Under the pieces are notes generated by a model, which was given only the letters and a program-made list of their open reading frames with translations, did no database searches and was not told the DNA's origin. From positions 9,901-73,900 of the forward strand of contig CAZQFH010000017.1 in the NCBI GenBank assembly GCA_964592595.1: a stretch of 64,000 nt of DNA. The letters run 5' to 3'. Shown here piece by piece: positions 33,096-42,444 of this stretch. Origin of the DNA: UBA5536 sp964592595 (GTDB lineage Bacteria > Bacteroidota > Bacteroidia > Bacteroidales > F082). The stretch's first letter is position 1; every line of letters begins with the position of its first letter. The translations under genes and the position numbers were made by a program.

Positions 33096-34399
33096 AGCTT
33101 ATAAGATAGTGAGAGGTCAATTAGCAATCCGTTGAGTCGTCGGTCAGTGGGATAGTTTTTGTATAAACCAGAGAGCTGCCTAAAATAATTGAGCGAAGCA
33201 TTTATACCAAATCCCTGATCAAGCTTAACCCTTATGCCAACACCCAGCTGATAGTTCCATAAAACGGTATTTAACTTATCAACAGACACTTCTGCTACCG
33301 GAAAATTTTCTTGGTTCAGTATTGTTTTACCATGCGCTAATAGCGGAGTAGCTATTCCTCCTCCGGCTTGCACGAAAAGGTCGAAATCACGTTTTTGCAA
33401 GTAGTCAAATCGTACTTTTCCCATCATACTGAGCATCAGGATCTGGTTTCGTTGGTCGTAGGCTGTAAGTGATTGATTAAACGGTTGCCAGGTAGAATCA
33501 GTAACATATGTCCAAAGTGTATCTGTTTGGATAACCGTATAAAACACATCAACAGTATCTTGCAGAAAAAAGCCACCGTATATTACTTTTTTTTCATAGT
33601 TGAAGCGATGAGAATTGTGTTGGATATTTATTCCAAAAATCCATGACAGTTTATTTGTTTTGTAACTTAGGCCTATTCCGAGGCCCGGATTAAAGAAGCT
33701 AACCGGCTCCAGCGAACTAATGGAATCACTTATTGGAATATCGTTTGCGGCGATTGTTTGATAAGAGAGCAATGCATTTGTTAAAGTATATTCCATATGC
33801 CAGCCTGGTGCATCAGACGAGTTGTTCGTAAAAACATTGTCCGAAATGCTAATTTTTCTTTTTCCTTTGCCGGAGGTGTTTAAAATAAGGGTATCCCTGA
33901 TGATCACTTCTTTTTCGCGAATCACAGTATCCTTAATATAGACCGTATCGAGTGTATAAACGGGGACTTCCACATATTTGATAATAGTGTCGGTTCTGAT
34001 TGAAGGTTCGCGCTGTTTTGCAGGTATGTTTTGTGAGGGTTGTTTAGTATTATCAACATTGTTTTCAAAGATGATTTCCTCAAAACTTGTGTTGGTTTTG
34101 AGAATAACCAAATGATTTCCAACTTGTTGATATTCGAAATTTATCTGATTGAGCAATTCAGTCAGGATTTGAGTTGCAGTTTTTGCGGTGTTTTTAAAGC
34201 TAATTGTACGCGAAAAAGCTGTATCAGAGGCGTTGTATGTTAGGTTGATATCTTCTTGTTTAGCCAGGCGTTGTAAAACACTTGAAAGTCTTTCTGAGCT
34301 CGCTTCGAAGTCAATTAGGTTAGATTGTTTGTTTTGCGTAAATGCTGTAGTTATCGCAAACCCTAACCATAAGCTTGTTAGGAGGAGAGATTTAAACAT
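33092..34399 (-). CDS. STN-domain outer-membrane beta-barrel protein
   Basis: A 435-residue envelope protein. Residues 1-21 are a signal peptide. An STN (secretin/TonB short N-terminal) domain covers about 28-100: LIDFEASSERLSSVLQRLAK, then ILTELLNQINFEYQQVGNHL. A linker (about 130-180) carries repeated DTVxxxD strands (VYTLDTVYIKDTVIREKEV). The remainder looks like a small outer-membrane barrel with paired strands, ending in LIDLSLSYKL. In FecI/FecR systems the STN domain of a TonB-dependent transporter contacts FecR; here the plug and large barrel are absent. It lies between fecR and the T9SS gene. ATG 34399 gives a normal signal peptide; the upstream start at 34429 does not. Confidence 0.8.
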   Translation of the reverse strand: MFKSLLLTSLWLGFAITTAFTQNKQSNLIDFEASSERLSSVLQRLAKQEDINLTYNASDTAFSRTISFKNTAKTATQILTELLNQINFEYQQVGNHLVILKTNTSFEEIIFENNVDNTKQPSQNIPAKQREPSIRTDTIIKYVEVPVYTLDTVYIKDTVIREKEVIIRDTLILNTSGKGKRKISISDNVFTNNSSDAPGWHMEYTLTNALLSYQTIAANDIPISDSISSLEPVSFFNPGLGIGLSYKTNKLSWIFGINIQHNSHRFNYEKKVIYGGFFLQDTVDVFYTVIQTDTLWTYVTDSTWQPFNQSLTAYDQRNQILMLSMMGKVRFDYLQKRDFDLFVQAGGGIATPLLAHGKTILNQENFPVAEVSVDKLNTVLWNYQLGVGIRVKLDQGFGINASLNYFRQLSGLYKNYPTDRRLNGLLIDLSLSYKL

Positions 34400-34463
34400 T
34401 TTGCCTTTACAACAAAAGCTAAAAATCATGGGGCTGATAATTTATTTGGTTTGGCAGAAAATC

Positions 34464-35438
34464 TTACCTTAAAATAAACAAACTGCCATTTTGTTCAATT
34501 TCAATTGAATAAAGCAAGCTAATTGTTTTAAAAATGTCTTCAGTTTTTTCGTTTTTAAAGGTGGCCGTGAGTTTTAATCCTTTGATAGCTGCATGATTTT
34601 CAATTTGAATCGGATAAGCATGTTCCAAATCTTTAAAAACTTGATTAAGTGGAGTTTCTTCAAAGATTAATTCAGCAGTTTTCCAGGCCATAAAGTTTCT
34701 TGAGGTGATAGTTTTAGAAGATATGCTATCGGTTGAAAAATCATATTTCCCTTGCATACCAGCAGTTAACACAACATTTTTTGAGTTTGATTCATTTGTG
34801 AAAAGCATCACCTTGCCTTCAAGTACAAATACCTTAATAGTGGTTGAATTTTGAGCGATAAAAAACTTAGTTCCCAAAACTTTTACCTGCACCCTGCCCA
34901 TCTCTACCAAAAAAGGTTTTTCGGGATTGTGTGTTACCTCAAAAAAGCCCGAACCGTTGAGGCTGACAGTTCTGTTAGCAGTAAAGTTTTCCCTATAACT
35001 AACTGAAGAAGCGCGATACAGATCAAGTGTTGACTGATCAGGGAGCGCAAGGTTAAGGGATTTGTTGTTTTCGGCTGTTTGTGTGATGAGTGGATATTTT
35101 TTTTCAACAGTTAACCAATTAATGGCAAAGAATAAAAGTATGACAGCAGCTGCAGCGACAAACCAGCTTGCAGGTTTTAGATAGAAGGCTTTAACAGGTC
35201 TGAATTCTTTTTGGTCAACTTGAGTGGAAACAATTTGCCAGGCTTTTTCTTTATCAACTTTAAGCTTATTTTCGTTTTTTGGCACGAATGACCAAACAGC
35301 CTTGTATTCTTCAAACAGCTGTTTGTTGTTTTCATCGGCATCGATCCATTGTTGCAAGCTTGAAGTTTCCTCAGCAGAAGCCTCACCGCTTAAGAACCGC
35401 GTGATGAGTTGGAGTATATTTTCGTTTGCTACGTTCAT
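34464..35438 (-). CDS. FecR family anti-sigma factor / sigma regulator
   Basis: A 324-residue inner-membrane regulator. The cytoplasmic N-terminal part (1-88) should hold the sigma factor. One TM helix is at about 88-107 (ASWFVAAAAVILLFFAI). The periplasmic FecR domain follows (about 125-230: SLNLALPDQSTLDLYRASSV, then GSGFFEVTHNPEKPFLVE and VLGTKFFI), then a DUF4974 domain at the C-terminus (about 255-324: LIFEETPLNQVFKDLEHAYP). It lies 58 bases after the sigma gene and probably relays an STN-borne signal to it. Confidence 0.93.
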   Translation of the reverse strand: MNVANENILQLITRFLSGEASAEETSSLQQWIDADENNKQLFEEYKAVWSFVPKNENKLKVDKEKAWQIVSTQVDQKEFRPVKAFYLKPASWFVAAAAVILLFFAINWLTVEKKYPLITQTAENNKSLNLALPDQSTLDLYRASSVSYRENFTANRTVSLNGSGFFEVTHNPEKPFLVEMGRVQVKVLGTKFFIAQNSTTIKVFVLEGKVMLFTNESNSKNVVLTAGMQGKYDFSTDSISSKTITSRNFMAWKTAELIFEETPLNQVFKDLEHAYPIQIENHAAIKGLKLTATFKNEKTEDIFKTISLLYSIEIEQNGSLFILR

Positions 35439-35496
35439 TGTTTCTTTCTTTCTGCCGTGCGTTGGACAGTTTTGAGGTGCTTTACCCTATACTTGA

Positions 35497-36081
35497 TTAA
35501 AAAAAATGTTTTGTAATCATGGCACTTATTGCTGTTAAAACAGGAAGATAGTCTTTAAGTTGTTGTCTGAGTTGTTCTAGGGCTTTACTCAGGTGAGCTT
35601 CAACGGTTTTTACTGATACGTTGAGTTTTTCGGCAATTTCAGCATATTTTAGTCCGTCGCGTCGGCTAAGCTCGTACACTATCCTGCGTTTTTCTGGCAT
35701 TATACTGATCACTTCCTGCACCAGAAACTGTATTTCGGCGGCTTGCAAGGCATCGCCGGGATTTTGTGATTCGGGGCTGTTTAGTTTTACGTGCGTTTCA
35801 TGTTCGCGCCTTACGCGTAAATGATCCTGATAATTGATAATCCGGTTAAGGGCAATACGATACAAATACGCTCTCAGTGAGGTGTTGATAGTCAGCGAAT
35901 CCCTTTTTTGCCAGAGTTTAACAAAAATATCCTGAACCAGTTCTTCAGCTTCTTCGGAACTATTCATCCGCAGGTAACAATACTTTGTAAGCGGTTCATA
36001 GTATTTATCAAAGATTTCTTTAAATACTTGCTGATTACCCGCTTTTAGCCCCTGTATAAACCTGGTTTGGTCTTTCTCCAT
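35497..36081 (-). CDS. ECF RNA polymerase sigma factor
   Basis: A 194-residue sigma-70 family factor of the extracytoplasmic type with the Bacteroidota FecI pattern. Region 2 has FDKYYEPLTKYCYLRM and EAEELVQDIFVKLWQKRD; region 4 has LSRRDGLKYAEIAEKLNVSV, followed by KTVEAHLSKALEQLRQ. It directs RNA polymerase to a small set of promoters when released by the FecR protein encoded next. The gene begins 31 bases after the stop codon of the M1 peptidase gene, so read-through from that gene is possible. Confidence 0.95.
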   Translation of the reverse strand: MEKDQTRFIQGLKAGNQQVFKEIFDKYYEPLTKYCYLRMNSSEEAEELVQDIFVKLWQKRDSLTINTSLRAYLYRIALNRIINYQDHLRVRREHETHVKLNSPESQNPGDALQAAEIQFLVQEVISIMPEKRRIVYELSRRDGLKYAEIAEKLNVSVKTVEAHLSKALEQLRQQLKDYLPVLTAISAMITKHFF

Positions 36082-36112
36082 TCCTGATTATAATCAATTG
36101 ATAACCAACGTG

Positions 36113-38077
36113 CTATTTGATAAGTTTTTTTACCGTCTTTCCAAATTTATTGTTAACAGATATAAAATAAATGCCTGCTGGAAGTTCGCTGATATCCATG
36201 ATATAATTAAATCCGCTTACCTTAACATTCCTGAGTGTTTTGCCCGAAGCATCGGAAATGCTTATTTCCCGGATTTGATCATCAGTGAATGCGAGGTTAA
36301 TTTGATCATTAGCGGGATTGGGAAATACACTAAAGTAGTGTTGATTTATACTTTCCGGGTTTCCTACAATTAAGGTATTTACGCGTTCAAAAGTCCAGTT
36401 ATCGGGATCTACCTGGATGTTTACAACCTCTTTGTTAAAATCAATGGCGTAATGTTCCATATTGTTTTCCTGATAAAGCTTGATAGTTGTATCGCTGTTA
36501 TCAGAAAAAGTAAGCTTGTAGTCCATAGTCATTTCAAACAAAGGCGTAATGGATGAACCCGATTGGGTTACATACATATTGAACATACCATCAAACATAT
36601 ACCATTCAATGTCGTATTTTGGATAGCCTTCGCCATAATACCATTGTGCAAAGAACTGTTCCAAATCCATTCCGGTCACTTCTTCGGCGATCATGCGAAA
36701 ATCATCGCCAGTTGCAGTGCTGTCTTTAAATGCAATTTGGAAAGTATTCATGATGTTGAAGAAAAGCTCATCGTTATTCACTTCGTGACGAAGTAAATGA
36801 ATAATGGAAGCTCCTTTGTCGTAGGAAAGTCTTCCGCTGAAAATACGCCAGATATTATCCGGACTTATTTCTGAAGTCGGAATATAAACGCTTCCTCCCG
36901 GCGACGACATCACATTATTTTGTGTTCCAATCATAAAGTTTTGGCCTGAATTCCATCCATTTAGCATTTCCTGTGCCAGGTAATTACTGTAGGTGGCAAA
37001 ACCTTCGTTGATCCAGATATCGCTCCAGGTGGCGCAGGTAACATTATCGCCAAACCACATATGTCCCAGTTCGTGAGCCACAAGATTAAAAGAAAAACCT
37101 CCTATCGTTGTCATTGTTTGGTGTTCCATGCCACCACCAAGTTGTGTGATACAATGTCCATATTTTTCTTCTTGAAAAGGGTATAGGATATATAAATCTG
37201 AAAATAGTTCGATCATCGGAACCACAGCATCAATATTGGATTGCTGGTTGGGAAGGTAATCAGGATGGTTGTAAACGAAGTTTTGCACCAAAATACTATC
37301 GTTTTCCAGAGCTGCTGGTTTGGCATAAATGTTATATTCTTGATAATCAGATACTGCAAAGGAAATAAGGTAGTATGCGGTTGGATAATTTGATTTCCAT
37401 TCGTAGCGTAATTGGTTGTTGCCCAGATCAGTAATATTTGTTAGCAAGCCTTGTGATCCAGCCATTTCGCTGGAAGTGGTTGTTAGAAAAACCCAAACAG
37501 AATCAGCTTTGTCAGTCAGAACTTGTTTGTTAGGCCACCAGTCTTTAGCCGCAAAAGGTTCGGAAAGTGTCCAGGTAACATTTTTTTGGTAGGTGTTGGA
37601 GTAATCGTTGGTAATGCCCGAAAAGAATCCACCTGTTGGAGGTGTTCCGCCATAGATGATCTGTGCAACAAATGATTCCCCTTGTTGTAAAGCGGGAACC
37701 TCCACTAAAACGTTGTCGCCTTCCCATGTCCAGTCCTCAACAGTTGTGCCATTAAATACAACTTCTTCTAGCGATAATGATGCATTTAGTTCAAATGCAA
37801 ACACAGTCATTTCCTCAGCAACAACAGTTCCATGGATTTCAACTGTACCTCCAACATTAATCGAGGTGCTTGAAACTTCCAGGTCTAAAAAATAAAAAGT
37901 AACATCGTAATCATGAACAAGATCGCTTTGCCAGTCGTTACGGTAGGCGAATGAAGGAGTCTCTTGCGGTTGTGGATAATGCCGGCAATATCTGTCGTGC
38001 TGATGCAGTTCATTAGTTTGGGCGCCAAGAGCAATGAAGATAAAGATGAAAAACGTAGAAAGCAAAATCTGTTTCAT
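36113..38077 (-). CDS. M1 family metallopeptidase with T9SS sorting domain
   Basis: A 654-residue exported zinc aminopeptidase. Residues 1-19 are a signal peptide. The M1 signature is present: LGGGMEHQTM (GxMEN-like substrate loop) and HELGHMWFGDNVTCATWSDI, followed by WINEGFATY, which gives HExxH with the third ligand Glu. The C-terminus is a T9SS type A domain (FSVFPNPANDQINLAFTDDQ; LPAGIYFISV). It probably trims N-terminal residues from peptides outside the cell. The ATG at 38077 gives the best signal peptide; an upstream in-frame start at 38104 adds nine unlikely residues. It is divergent from the DUF4175 gene and sits 31 bases before the sigma gene on the same strand. Confidence 0.92.
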   Translation of the reverse strand: MKQILLSTFFIFIFIALGAQTNELHQHDRYCRHYPQPQETPSFAYRNDWQSDLVHDYDVTFYFLDLEVSSTSINVGGTVEIHGTVVAEEMTVFAFELNASLSLEEVVFNGTTVEDWTWEGDNVLVEVPALQQGESFVAQIIYGGTPPTGGFFSGITNDYSNTYQKNVTWTLSEPFAAKDWWPNKQVLTDKADSVWVFLTTTSSEMAGSQGLLTNITDLGNNQLRYEWKSNYPTAYYLISFAVSDYQEYNIYAKPAALENDSILVQNFVYNHPDYLPNQQSNIDAVVPMIELFSDLYILYPFQEEKYGHCITQLGGGMEHQTMTTIGGFSFNLVAHELGHMWFGDNVTCATWSDIWINEGFATYSNYLAQEMLNGWNSGQNFMIGTQNNVMSSPGGSVYIPTSEISPDNIWRIFSGRLSYDKGASIIHLLRHEVNNDELFFNIMNTFQIAFKDSTATGDDFRMIAEEVTGMDLEQFFAQWYYGEGYPKYDIEWYMFDGMFNMYVTQSGSSITPLFEMTMDYKLTFSDNSDTTIKLYQENNMEHYAIDFNKEVVNIQVDPDNWTFERVNTLIVGNPESINQHYFSVFPNPANDQINLAFTDDQIREISISDASGKTLRNVKVSGFNYIMDISELPAGIYFISVNNKFGKTVKKLIK

Positions 38078-38120
38078 GAGATCAGGTGTATTTGGTAAAT
38101 GCATACCGTTTGGTTATATG

Positions 38121-38128
38121 TATATTTG
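38121..38128 (+). promoter_or_regulatory. -7 element of the DUF4175 operon
   Basis: TATATTTG is an exact TAnnTTTG match. Its position excludes the ORF-initial ATG at 38099 as start of the DUF4175 gene. The nearest TTTG upstream (38091) is 26 bases away, so the -33 is uncertain. Confidence 0.55.
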
Positions 38129-38185
38129 CTGGCTAAATTAAGCATCATTTGCAAAATGAGCTTCATTAAGGTAAAATTTTTAGCA

Positions 38186-41100
38186 ATGAGTGTTGGAAAT
38201 AAACAATTGATTGAAAAAATACGGGACTTTATCAGGCGGTTTTATCTTAACCGATTGATAAAAGGGCTCTTGCTTGGGGTTATTTTATTGATTTTACTCA
38301 TGCTTGGCGTTCATGGGCTTGAGTTTTTGCTTTGGCTGCCCACATCCGGAAGAATGATACTTTTTTGGATTTATGTTGGTGGTGCTGGTTTTATCGCTGT
38401 AAATTACATACTCTTACCGCTATTTCACTTGTTTACTTATCGCAGGCAGATGTCTGCTGCTGAAGCTGCACGATTGATTGGGAAGCATTTTGCTGAAATT
38501 GAAGACAGGCTTCTCAATACTTTACAACTGCAGGAAAGTGCTGCTAATGCCGGAAGTGATCCTTTGCTTGAAGCAGCTATTGAGCAGCGAATGGCAAGTT
38601 TAGGCGTATATCAATTCAGAAAGGCAGTTTCATTGCGACCTTCCAAAAATGTTTTGTTCTCCAGTGCTTTGCTTTTACTTGTATTTCTTTTTATTTTGAT
38701 CTGGAATCCTGCTGTGTTTAATGATGCTGGAAACAGAATCGTCAGGTATAATCAAACCTTTTTGAAACCGTTGCCATTTACTGTCTCTCTGCCTGATGAG
38801 GAATCGTTGAAAACCATGCAAAACACAGATTATGAGATGGTAATTAAAACAATAGGAGTGGAGGTTCCTACTGAATTTTACCTTAAGATTCAGGGAGGGA
38901 GTCAATTGATGAAAAGAGTAAACGCAACTACTTTTTTTTATGTGTTTAAAAAACCTGGAAAAAGTATTCAGTTTTTTATTGAAGGAGGCGATTACCAAAG
39001 CCATTCATTGACTTTGGAAGTTTTTCCACGACCTGTTATATTAGCTTATGAAGCTGCAGTGAAGCCGCCCAAATATACTGGAGCAGCAAATTTTGAGGTG
39101 AGTGAAAAAACTGACTTTTTTGTTCCTGAAGGAAGTAATATATCTCTGAGTTTTTTCACCAGAGATACAGATAGTCTCTTTATGTCGGCGCAGGATTCAG
39201 TTTTTAGGCCGGATGAAATCATTGGTAATGAATGGCTTTATGAAATTTATCTGAATGAAAGTTATGATTTAACAGTAGAATCTTCAAATGCTTTTACTAG
39301 TGCGGGCGATCGTTTTCCTCTTAAAATACAAATGATACCAGATGCCTACCCGGAAATTGTGGCAGAAATGGTTACAGAAGAACTTGGCAGGCAGTTTTAT
39401 TTTTCCGGAGCGGTTGCTGATGATTATGGTTTTAAAAGGCTGGCAATGGTATATCAGATTATGGGTGATGGAAACGAGGAAAAGTCCAAACCGTTTTATA
39501 TCGATCTACCCTTGCAGAGAAATTCACGACAGAATTTTTATTATCTTTTTGAATCAGATAGTTTTAATTTGATCCCTGGCGATAATATTGAGGCATTTTT
39601 TCAGGTGTGGGATAATGATGGTGTAAATGGCTCAAAATACCGAAAAACTCCAACTTTCTCGCTTCAAATTCCAGGTATGGAGGCACTTGATTCTATTGCT
39701 GATAGCCGTGAGAATAACTTGTTGAACGAAATGGATCGGGCTCTAGATGAAGCGGCTGATGTGCATGAAGAGCTTGAGAAACTATTGCGTGATTTGGCTA
39801 CGAAGCAGCAGCCAGATTGGTCTGATAAGCAAAAGCTTGAAGATCTTTTTGAACGACAGAAACAATTGGAAGAAAAATTCGAATCGCTTCAGGAAGAACA
39901 AAATAAGCAATTAAAGTTTGAGGAGGAGAATAAGCTAACAGATGAGAAGCTGTTAAAAAAACAAGAAGAAATTCAGCAACTTTTCGATGAAGTGTTTAGC
40001 GATGAGATGAAAGAAGTGATGGAGGAGATTCAGAAACTGATGGAAGAGCTTAATAAAGATCAGATGCAAAAAATGCTTCAGGATTTGAAAAATGATAACC
40101 AAAAAATGGAAGATTTGTTGGATCGCAATCTGAATTTGCTAAAACAGTTGAAGGTTGAAAAAGAAATGACAGATCTGATCAAATCTTTAGAAAAGTTGGG
40201 TGATGAATTAACAGAAGAAAAAGAGGATACAGATTCAACCGAACAAAAAAGTGCAAACGAAGCAAAGTCAGAGTTCAAGAACTTGCAACAAAAGCTTGAT
40301 TCTATTCAGAAGATGAATGATCAATTGGAAAAACCTATTCAATTTGATGACACACAGCAGATAGAGGAATCTGTCGAAGAAGACCTGCAAGAAAGTATGG
40401 AACAAGAGCAGCAGCAGCAAATGAACCAGAGCAAACAAATGAAAAAATCGGCTGGTGAAAAGATGAAGAAGATGGCCAATATGCTTCAATTGTCCATGCA
40501 AGCAAGTATGATGCAGCAACAAATGGAAGATGCACATACTATGAGAATATTGCTCGAAAATGTGGTACGAAGTTCTATTGATCAGGAAGAATTGATGAAA
40601 CAGTTCTCGGAGTTGAACAGGGACGATCCATCAAGGCCTCAGTTGATAAGAAAGCAGAATGAGTTGACATCAAATTTCAAGATCGTTGAAGACTCCCTTA
40701 AAGCATTGGCCAAAAGACAGCCTATGATTGAAACTTTCATTTTTGACGAAATCAATAAGATTCAATTTAGGATAAAGAATGCCCTTGAAGTTCTTAAGGA
40801 TGGACGCATTAGTCAGGGTGTGAGTGAGCAACAGTATGCTTTTATGGCTATGAATAATTTGGCTTTAATGCTTGCCGAATCTCTTGAGAATATGCAAAAT
40901 AGCATGGGAATGCCCAGTCCTATGAATGCACAGGGGCAACCCAAACCAGGCCAACAATCTTCAGGTAAGCAACAGATGCAAAATATGCGGGAAATGCAGG
41001 AAGCATTGGGTAAAGCCCTGGAGGAGATGCGAAAAAAGCAGGAGGGAGGTAAAGAAGAAGGCGAACAGCAAGGCAAAGGTAAACAATCTATGAGTGAGCA

Positions 41101-41527
41101 GTTAGCAAGAATGGCGGCGCAACAGGAAGCTATACGCAAACAAATGAAAGATTTTTTAAATGGCTTAAAAGCTGAGGGAAGATTAGACGAGGAAGGATTT
41201 AATGAAATGATAGAGGAGATGGAAAAACTAGAAGAACAACTTGTTAATAAACAAATTGACCAGCGATTGATTCAAAGGCAAAAGGAAATCGTAAGCCGCA
41301 TGCTGGAATCTGAAAAGAGTGAAGAAAAACGGGAAAAAGAAGAGAAAAGAGAGTCAAATGAATTTAAAGGAGAAAATTTTAGTAACTTTATTGAAGAACT
41401 CACGTACAAAAGGAGGTTAAAGGAACAGCTTGATTTACTCAAGTTACAATCAATAGAACTCAAACCATTTTATAAGGAGCGTAGTAATGCATATTTCTTT
41501 AAAAAACGCGATATCAGACAAAATTAG
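38186..41527 (+). CDS. DUF4175 family membrane and coiled-coil protein
   Basis: A 1113-residue protein of unknown function (DUF4175). Two TM helices lie near the N-terminus (about 25-46 and 56-78) and a third near 160-178. An Ig-like middle part covers about 190-500. From about 510 to the end the sequence is charged and coiled-coil, very rich in Glu, Lys, Gln and Met (for example QKMLQDLKNDNQKMEDLLDR; QEEIQQLFDEVF). ATG 38186 (MSVGNKQLIEKIRDF) fits the family N-terminus; ATG 38156 is the alternative. DUF4175 genes often precede ybeY and mnmG in Bacteroidota, as here, but the functional link is unknown. It overlaps the next gene by 41 bases. Confidence 0.87.
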   Translation: MSVGNKQLIEKIRDFIRRFYLNRLIKGLLLGVILLILLMLGVHGLEFLLWLPTSGRMILFWIYVGGAGFIAVNYILLPLFHLFTYRRQMSAAEAARLIGKHFAEIEDRLLNTLQLQESAANAGSDPLLEAAIEQRMASLGVYQFRKAVSLRPSKNVLFSSALLLLVFLFILIWNPAVFNDAGNRIVRYNQTFLKPLPFTVSLPDEESLKTMQNTDYEMVIKTIGVEVPTEFYLKIQGGSQLMKRVNATTFFYVFKKPGKSIQFFIEGGDYQSHSLTLEVFPRPVILAYEAAVKPPKYTGAANFEVSEKTDFFVPEGSNISLSFFTRDTDSLFMSAQDSVFRPDEIIGNEWLYEIYLNESYDLTVESSNAFTSAGDRFPLKIQMIPDAYPEIVAEMVTEELGRQFYFSGAVADDYGFKRLAMVYQIMGDGNEEKSKPFYIDLPLQRNSRQNFYYLFESDSFNLIPGDNIEAFFQVWDNDGVNGSKYRKTPTFSLQIPGMEALDSIADSRENNLLNEMDRALDEAADVHEELEKLLRDLATKQQPDWSDKQKLEDLFERQKQLEEKFESLQEEQNKQLKFEEENKLTDEKLLKKQEEIQQLFDEVFSDEMKEVMEEIQKLMEELNKDQMQKMLQDLKNDNQKMEDLLDRNLNLLKQLKVEKEMTDLIKSLEKLGDELTEEKEDTDSTEQKSANEAKSEFKNLQQKLDSIQKMNDQLEKPIQFDDTQQIEESVEEDLQESMEQEQQQQMNQSKQMKKSAGEKMKKMANMLQLSMQASMMQQQMEDAHTMRILLENVVRSSIDQEELMKQFSELNRDDPSRPQLIRKQNELTSNFKIVEDSLKALAKRQPMIETFIFDEINKIQFRIKNALEVLKDGRISQGVSEQQYAFMAMNNLALMLAESLENMQNSMGMPSPMNAQGQPKPGQQSSGKQQMQNMREMQEALGKALEEMRKKQEGGKEEGEQQGKGKQSMSEQLARMAAQQEAIRKQMKDFLNGLKAEGRLDEEGFNEMIEEMEKLEEQLVNKQIDQRLIQRQKEIVSRMLESEKSEEKREKEEKRESNEFKGENFSNFIEELTYKRRLKEQLDLLKLQSIELKPFYKERSNAYFFKKRDIRQN

Positions 41528-41972
41528 CCTATCATCAGAGACAGGGGATTTATTTTCAGCTGTTAGGGTCTTTGAAAATTTAACGTTTGATTTATTAAAA
41601 GATCTAAAGGATGAAAATCTGATGGCAACGTGTCAAGTAATTGGATATGAAATAGTTAAAGAGATATTTCAAACACAAAAAAGTGTTAAGAGTGTAATTG
41701 AAATGCAAATTAACGAAAAAGGAACAGTGCTAAATTTTTACTTAGACATGGATTCCTTTAAGCATTTAAAGTCTGTAATAGATGATTCTGGTTATTTGAG
41801 AAATAAATTGGTTTATCTCTGTGATAGTTTTAAGATGGACGAGCAAAACAATTCGTTTATCTGTATATTTGATGGAAATGCTTTAAATAGGCAATTGAGT
41901 TCTGATAGGATAGTTACGTTGAAAAAGTATTTAAAAAAGGCCAGTGTAACAACATATAGATTTCATGATTAG
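41487..41972 (+). CDS. small cytoplasmic protein of unknown function
   Basis: A 161-residue protein without signal or TM segment. It occupies the position between DUF4175 and ybeY where Bacteroidota often carry a small ATP-binding (HATPase-like) protein, but I could not identify N or G boxes here, so the assignment stays open. Start at ATG 41487 is supported by a GGAG-containing sequence (41477 region). It overlaps DUF4175 by 41 bases and ybeY by 8 bases, so the three are translationally linked. Confidence 0.65.
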   Translation: MHISLKNAISDKISLSSETGDLFSAVRVFENLTFDLLKDLKDENLMATCQVIGYEIVKEIFQTQKSVKSVIEMQINEKGTVLNFYLDMDSFKHLKSVIDDSGYLRNKLVYLCDSFKMDEQNNSFICIFDGNALNRQLSSDRIVTLKKYLKKASVTTYRFHD

Positions 41973-42387
41973 GTTTGAGCGTTATGATTATGATGTACCT
42001 GTTTGCCTAAATTCAGAAACCCGAATCTGGATCGATAAAGTTTTACAAGGCTATAATAAAAGGATCGGTGAGATTTATTTTTTGTTTTGTTCGGACGACA
42101 GCCTCTTAAAGATAAATCAGCGGTTTTTAAATCACGACTATTATACTGATATTATTACATTCAATAAGAGTATAAATGATAATATTATTTCAGGTGAAAT
42201 TTTCATTAGCATTGAGCGTGTTTTAGATAATGCAAAATTTTTAGGTAATGATTACGAGTTGGAACTGCACCGTGTACTGATACATGGTATCCTTCATTTG
42301 ATTGGCTTTGATGATAATTCTGTTGACGGGAAAGAGGAAATGCGCGATCGCGAACGAATTAGTCTATCTTTGCGCTCTAATAACTAA
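41965..42387 (+). CDS. ybeY: endoribonuclease YbeY (rRNA maturation factor)
   Basis: A 140-residue metal-dependent RNase that acts in 16S rRNA maturation. The metal motif is HGILHLIGFDDN: H107 and H111 match the first two ligands, but the third position, normally His (HGxLHLxGYDH), is Asp117. The upstream segment YYTDIITFN matches the family. Asp at this site also appears in other Bacteroidota YbeY as far as I recall, so the enzyme may still be active. It is followed by parS and mnmG. Confidence 0.9.
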   Translation: MIRFERYDYDVPVCLNSETRIWIDKVLQGYNKRIGEIYFLFCSDDSLLKINQRFLNHDYYTDIITFNKSINDNIISGEIFISIERVLDNAKFLGNDYELELHRVLIHGILHLIGFDDNSVDGKEEMRDRERISLSLRSNN

Positions 42388-42407
42388 ATAATAGTGACTT
42401 AAATAAA

Positions 42408-42423
42408 TGTTTCACGTGAAACA
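42408..42423. other. parS centromere site 1
   Basis: TGTTTCACGTGAAACA is a perfect 16-bp palindrome and matches the parS consensus TGTTNCACGTGAAACA, bound by ParB for chromosome segregation. It lies 21 bases before the mnmG start. parAB genes are not in this window. Confidence 0.9.
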
Positions 42424-42444
42424 TTAAAGCTAACAAAACTCAAA

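Noticed and set aside
39690..41400. Repeated AG-rich stretches as CRISPR or tandem repeats
   Set aside because: They encode the coiled coil of the DUF4175 protein; no regular unit or spacer pattern.
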